A stretch of 17,778 bases of DNA, taken from an uncultured Clostridium sp. GTDB taxonomy: Bacteria; Bacillota; Clostridia; Clostridiales; Clostridiaceae. Within the stretch, counting starts at the first letter, position 1, and each line of letters begins with the position of its first letter. The notes beneath the pieces were generated by a model that saw only the letters and a program-made list of their open reading frames with translations, did no database searches and was not told the origin of the DNA. This document shows positions 13,967 to 17,778 of this stretch, piece after piece. Where the stretch lies: positions 1 through 17,778 of the forward strand of contig NZ_CAKVKB010000077.1 in the NCBI RefSeq assembly GCF_934754915.1. Direction: 5' to 3'. Made by a program: the position numbers and the translations under genes.

Positions 13967-14686
13967 TTATTTTGTTGAACAGTCTTTGATTATAATAGAA
14001 CGAACTGTATTATGAAGATTTTCAGCATCTTCTTTAGATAAAGATGTTACATCAATTGGAGGATGTATTACTAGTTTTACATCTGCTCCCTTAACTTTAT
14101 TATGGTTTGCTTCTAATAATTTATATGTTCCATCAATAGTAATAGGGACTATGGGACATTTGGATTTAGTAGCTAATTTAAAACTTCCTGCTTTAAATTC
14201 TCCTATAGGACCACCTTTACTCCTAGTACCTTCAGGAAATATAACCATTGAATATCCACTCTTTAAAAGTTTAGTGCCTTCAACAATAGCTTCAGCTGAT
14301 TTTCTTAAGTTGGTTCTATCCATAAAAATGCAATTTATATATTTCATCCAAGTACTTATAATTGGCCAATTTTCAAGTTCCTTTTTTGCAATGAAACCTT
14401 TTGGAACATTTATAGAACTCATAAGTAATGGAATATCAAAATTACTTTGATGATTTGCAACAAAAAGTACAGTCTTGTTCTTTGGAAGATTTTCTGTACC
14501 TACAACAGTAATCCTAGCACCAGCTAATTTCATAACAAATTTTGCCCATTTTGTAGTTATCTTATGAATGTAAGCTGCTCGTTTTTCTGTTTCGCCTTTT
14601 TTAGTGAGACTATTTATTTTAATTCTGTATATGTTGGTAAATATCAAATTGATTATAATTCCAGGAAAAAAAATTAAACTTCTCAT
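13967..14686 (-). CDS. plsC: 1-acyl-sn-glycerol-3-phosphate acyltransferase
   Basis: A 239-residue membrane-associated enzyme that acylates lysophosphatidic acid to phosphatidic acid in phospholipid synthesis. The catalytic HX4D motif is NHQSNFD (His79, Asp84). The glycerol-phosphate binding block FPEGTRSKGG starts at residue 150, with FMDR at 121-124 and VPITIDGTYKLL downstream, matching the four conserved blocks of the family. The hydrophobic N-terminus (LIFFPGIIINLIF) probably anchors it in the membrane. Length is normal. AGGATG lies about 11-12 bases before the ATG on the minus strand, a slightly long spacing, but no closer in-frame start looks better. It is divergent from the P-type ATPase gene and monocistronic, with a strong terminator. 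Confidence 0.93.
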   Translation of the reverse strand: MRSLIFFPGIIINLIFTNIYRIKINSLTKKGETEKRAAYIHKITTKWAKFVMKLAGARITVVGTENLPKNKTVLFVANHQSNFDIPLLMSSINVPKGFIAKKELENWPIISTWMKYINCIFMDRTNLRKSAEAIVEGTKLLKSGYSMVIFPEGTRSKGGPIGEFKAGSFKLATKSKCPIVPITIDGTYKLLEANHNKVKGADVKLVIHPPIDVTSLSKEDAENLHNTVRSIIIKDCSTK

Positions 14687-15104
14687 TAAATTTTACACAT
14701 CCTTATATTTTATTATATCACTATTATTCAGTATATTATAAAAGAATAACTTTTAAAAGCATTTATATTTCATTATTTTTTCAGTAACAAAATTTTAACA
14801 TAAAAATCTGTGAATTCATTCTAAATTAAAAAAATTTAAGTGATTAATTAGTGATAGATACATAGATTATGATGTTTAAATAGTTAATTTGAATATTTAT
14901 ATAAAATTAAGGAAATATGTAGGAAATTTCTAAGAATAAGATTATAATATAAATACTGAGTTATTAGTTATAGTGCATTTATTATTGTTAAACATTTCTG
15001 TTTTTATGTAGTGAATTTTGAAAATTATAATTTAAAGAATAGATAAGTGGGATAATAATTTAATGAAGCTAGATAATTTAATATGAAATAGAAGGGTTGA
15101 ACAT
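14687..15104. other. Divergent intergenic region between plsC and the P-type ATPase
   Basis: About 420 very AT-rich bases containing only promoter-like elements. The plsC extended -10 is at its left end. TATAAT at 14943-14948 could serve the ATPase, but I see no good -35 for it. No ORF, RNA or repeat is evident. Confidence 0.55.
14712..14720 (-). promoter_or_regulatory. Extended -10 promoter of plsC
   Basis: On the minus strand TGATATAAT is a perfect extended -10, about 25 bases before the plsC start codon, giving a short leader. The -35 is not convincing. Confidence 0.45.
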
Positions 15105-17522
15105 ATGAAAAGAGTAAATGTTAATGAAAGGACATTGTCTGTTGAAGAATTTGATGATATTGATAATAAATCAGAAATTACAGGCTTAACAGATGCAGAA
15201 GTCAAACAAAGAGTAAAAGAAGGAAAAGTTAATTATGTACCTAAAGCACCATCTCGAACCTTTGGACAGATATTGAGAGCAAATCTTTTTACAAGTTTTA
15301 ATGCAATAAACTTTATTCTTGCTATTATTATAATATTAGCTGGTTCACCTAAAAATGCAATATTTGTAGGCGTAATCTTAGTAAACACTCTTATAGGAGT
15401 TGCACAAGAACTTAGAGCTAAAGAAATACTTGAAAAATTATCAGTAATAAGTATGGCTCATGCTAAAGTTCTTAGAAATGGGGAAATTAAGGAAATATCA
15501 ATAGATAAAATTGTTATAGATGATGTTTTGTATTTAGAAACAGGTATGCAAGTATTAGCTGACGCTGAAGTTATAATGAACAATGGATTAGAGGCAGATG
15601 AATCAATGCTTACAGGAGAATCAGATTCAATAGGAAAGAAAGAGGGTGACCAGCTTTTTTCAGGAAGTTTTATAGTCGCAGGAGAATGTTATGCTGTAGT
15701 AAAAAAAGTTGGAAAGGAAACCTATTCTTCAAGTCTTGCAGAAGAAGCAAAGCAATTTAAAATTACAAATTCAGAACTTCAATCATCAATAAATAAAATA
15801 TTTAAAGTACTATTATGGATTATAATTCCGTTGACCATACTTTTAACCATAACTCAATTAAGAGTTCCTGAAGCAACATGGCAGAGTGCAGCAATTGGAA
15901 CGGTGTCAGGAATAATAGGTATGATACCAGAAGGATTAGTATTGTTGACAAGTGCTACATTTATTGTATCTATAATAAAATTATCAAAATTTGATACTCT
16001 TGTTCAGGAATTATGTGCAACTGAAGTTTTGGCTAGAGTCGATGTTTTATGTTTAGATAAGACAGGAACTTTAACAAGAGGCGATTTAAGATTATCTGAA
16101 ATTAAATGTATAGGTTTAATTAGTAAATCAGAAATTGATAAGGCATTAAGTGGTCTTGTACATAATCTTCCAAGTAAGAATCCCACTCAGAAAGCTATAT
16201 TAGACGAATATACAGAATATGATGAAAGTATGGTATGTATTGAAAAGATGCCTTTTTCATCAAAAAGAAAATGGGGAGGGGTTACTTTTGAAGGTAATCT
16301 TGGCTCGTGGGTTTTAGGTGCTCCTGAAGTTATTTTAGATAAGGAATATAAATTTATCAGGAGTTCTGTTGAAGAAGAAGCTAAAAAAGGAAAGAGAGTT
16401 CTTTTATTAGCTAAATTTCATGGAAAAGAATTGAATGATAATCTCGAAGGGCAGATTGAAAGTGCAGCATTAATATTAATAGAAGATGTAATACGAGAAG
16501 CAGCACCTAAAGTTCTTGGATATTTTAATGATCAGGGAGTAGAAGTAAAAATAATTTCAGGAGATAGTCCTGTTACTGTATCCGAAGTTGCTAGAAGGGC
16601 TGGAGTAAAAAATTACGAGAAATACATTGATGCACGTGAACTTCCAGAAGATTATGAAGAATTTAAGAAAGTTGTAAAAGATACAACTGTTTTTGGAAGG
16701 GTTGCACCACATCAAAAGAAAAAAATTGTTACAGCGCTTCAAGAGATGGACCATACTGTTGCTATGACAGGTGATGGCGTAAATGATGTATTAGCATTGA
16801 AAGCATCAGATTGTGGTATAGCTATGGCAAATGGTTCAGATGCAACAAAAGCAGTAGCACAGCTTGTATTGATGAAATCAGATTTTTCAGCACTTCCAAA
16901 AGTTTTAGAAGAGGGAAGAAAACAGATTAATAACCTGGAAAGAGTATCAGAATTATTTTTATCAAAAACAGTATATTCAATATTATTAGCATTTGTATGT
17001 TCAGTTATGTTTTTGCCTTATCCTATATTGCCCATTCAGCTATCATTGGTTGGAAGTTGTGCAATAGGAATTCCAGGATTTTTCTTGGCAATGCTTCCAA
17101 GTACAGGGGGAGTGAAAAAGGGATTTCTGACAAGAGTATTAACGGTAAGTATACCAAATGGAGTTATACTAGCAGGTTTTACTATTGGAGCTTTCATTAT
17201 ATCATTAAGTTTTAGCGTAAGTATGGAGCAAAGCAGAACTTTAGCATTATTGATGTTTGCAGGTATAAGCATGGTAATATTATTTAGAGTTGCAAGACCG
17301 TTGACTAAGTTTAAAACAGCATTGTGTCTTAGCATGTTTGGAATAATTATGCTGGCATTTATAACACCAATAGGAAGATATGTTTTTAGTTTAACTGTAA
17401 TAAGACTTAGATATTGGATTATATCGTTAGCAGTTATAATATTATCGAGTCCACTTATAACTAAATTTGTTGATTATTTTAGGATAAAAGTTAATAAGAA
17501 GTATAAAATAAAAACAGTTTGA
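15105..17522 (+). CDS. P-type cation-transporting ATPase, CtpE-like (probable Ca2+ transport)
   Basis: An 805-residue P-type ATPase that couples ATP hydrolysis to cation movement across the cytoplasmic membrane. The actuator loop has TGES (170-173). The phosphorylation site is DKTGTLT with Asp318, and the hinge is TGDGVND (555-561). The fourth membrane helix carries the ion-site motif IPEGL followed by LLTSATF, and the LVQELCATEVLARVDVLCLD run before the phosphorylation site resembles mycobacterial CtpE, described as a Ca2+ uptake ATPase. There is no N-terminal heavy-metal domain and no CPx motif, so it is not a Cu/Cd/Zn pump. Length fits this subfamily. GAAGGG (15091-15096) lies 8 bases before the ATG. 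It is monocistronic. The ion and direction are inferred only by family likeness. Confidence 0.9.
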   Translation: MKRVNVNERTLSVEEFDDIDNKSEITGLTDAEVKQRVKEGKVNYVPKAPSRTFGQILRANLFTSFNAINFILAIIIILAGSPKNAIFVGVILVNTLIGVAQELRAKEILEKLSVISMAHAKVLRNGEIKEISIDKIVIDDVLYLETGMQVLADAEVIMNNGLEADESMLTGESDSIGKKEGDQLFSGSFIVAGECYAVVKKVGKETYSSSLAEEAKQFKITNSELQSSINKIFKVLLWIIIPLTILLTITQLRVPEATWQSAAIGTVSGIIGMIPEGLVLLTSATFIVSIIKLSKFDTLVQELCATEVLARVDVLCLDKTGTLTRGDLRLSEIKCIGLISKSEIDKALSGLVHNLPSKNPTQKAILDEYTEYDESMVCIEKMPFSSKRKWGGVTFEGNLGSWVLGAPEVILDKEYKFIRSSVEEEAKKGKRVLLLAKFHGKELNDNLEGQIESAALILIEDVIREAAPKVLGYFNDQGVEVKIISGDSPVTVSEVARRAGVKNYEKYIDARELPEDYEEFKKVVKDTTVFGRVAPHQKKKIVTALQEMDHTVAMTGDGVNDVLALKASDCGIAMANGSDATKAVAQLVLMKSDFSALPKVLEEGRKQINNLERVSELFLSKTVYSILLAFVCSVMFLPYPILPIQLSLVGSCAIGIPGFFLAMLPSTGGVKKGFLTRVLTVSIPNGVILAGFTIGAFIISLSFSVSMEQSRTLALLMFAGISMVILFRVARPLTKFKTALCLSMFGIIMLAFITPIGRYVFSLTVIRLRYWIISLAVIILSSPLITKFVDYFRIKVNKKYKIKTV

Positions 17523-17534
17523 TAAAAATAAAAG

Positions 17535-17576
17535 AAGATTTGGCAGCTGAGTTAGCCTATCTGCCAAATCTTTGAT
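17535..17576 (+). terminator. Hairpin terminator after the P-type ATPase
   Basis: AAGATTTGGCAG (17535-17546) pairs perfectly with CTGCCAAATCTT (17561-17572), 12 bp with a 14-nt loop. The following T-run is short (TTTGATT), so termination may be incomplete. Confidence 0.75.
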
Positions 17577-17637
17577 TATGAAGGAATTCAATGAGATAAA
17601 ATTTAATGTATTAAGATCAATATTTTTGCTAATAAAT

Positions 17638-17666
17638 TTGACAATGATGCGTAATTATAATAAAAT
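17638..17666 (+). promoter_or_regulatory. Promoter of tRNA-Arg
   Basis: A perfect TTGACA (17638-17643), 17-bp spacer and TAAAAT (17661-17666) put the start near 17673, about 24 bases before the tRNA. This is the best -35 match in the window, fitting a stable RNA gene. Confidence 0.85.
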
Positions 17667-17696
17667 TTAGTATGTGTTTTAAAGTAAATATAATAT

Positions 17697-17771
17697 GCTC
17701 CTATAGTTTAATGGATAGAACAATCCCCTCCTAAGGGATAGATGTGGGTTCGATTCCCGCTGGGAGTACCA
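17697..17771 (+). tRNA. tRNA-Arg (anticodon CCT)
   Basis: A complete cloverleaf can be drawn: acceptor GCTCCTA with TGGGAGT, a D-arm around AGTTTAATGGATAGA, an anticodon stem ATCCC/GGGAT around the loop CTCCTAA (anticodon CCT, reading AGG), and a T-arm with GGTTCGATTCC. The 3' CCA is encoded (17769-17771). It has its own consensus promoter. Confidence 0.95.
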
Positions 17772-17778
17772 GTTTATA

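Noticed and set aside
17036..17335. Minus-strand frame of 99 codons inside the P-type ATPase gene
   Set aside because: It overlaps the conserved C-terminal membrane region of the ATPase on the opposite strand and has no supporting start signals.

Overview
This is chromosomal DNA from a very AT-rich Gram-positive anaerobe, most likely Clostridium sensu stricto (a saccharolytic or solventogenic species of the C. beijerinckii/C. butyricum type). That placement is inferred from base composition, the GGAGG-type ribosome binding sites, the clostridial lysine riboswitch in front of dapA, and the protein families present. I ran no database search. The genes are mostly single-gene transcription units bounded by strong hairpin terminators. 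I see no insertion sequence, prophage or CRISPR array.

Layout: the window opens with the last bases of a 5S rRNA and the terminator of that rRNA operon. A family 9 glycoside hydrolase remnant follows, broken by a frameshift and apparently by an internal deletion. Next come a well-formed promoter, a lysine riboswitch with its terminator, and dapA (lysine/diaminopimelate synthesis). A SulP anion transporter and an APH-fold small-molecule kinase follow, each on its own. The amtB-glnB pair (ammonium channel plus PII protein) has a consensus promoter followed at once by a 20-bp terminator hairpin, so this leader may be an attenuator. An HD-domain phosphohydrolase ends the first plus-strand block.

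Around 9.1-10.7 kb a minus-strand gene encodes a single-chain fusion of the mannose-family PTS subunits EIIC and EIID. It is separated from the HD gene by a 124-nt imperfect palindrome. Diverging from the fusion is a small Hsp20-like protein with an Asn/Gly/Phe-rich N-terminus. This gene converges on a minus-strand DEAD-box RNA helicase (DbpA-type C-terminus). A minus-strand lysophosphatidate acyltransferase (plsC) and a divergent CtpE-like P-type cation ATPase follow. The window closes with a tRNA-Arg(CCT) that has its own consensus promoter.

No single pathway joins these genes. The clearest functional unit is amtB-glnB for ammonium uptake and nitrogen sensing, where PII lacks the uridylylated Tyr51. 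The second is the lysine-responsive dapA. The least ordinary observations are the EIIC-EIID fusion, the promoter-hairpin leader of amtB, the PII T-loop change, the large palindrome and the decayed GH9 gene. I did not find a convincing new multi-gene system.
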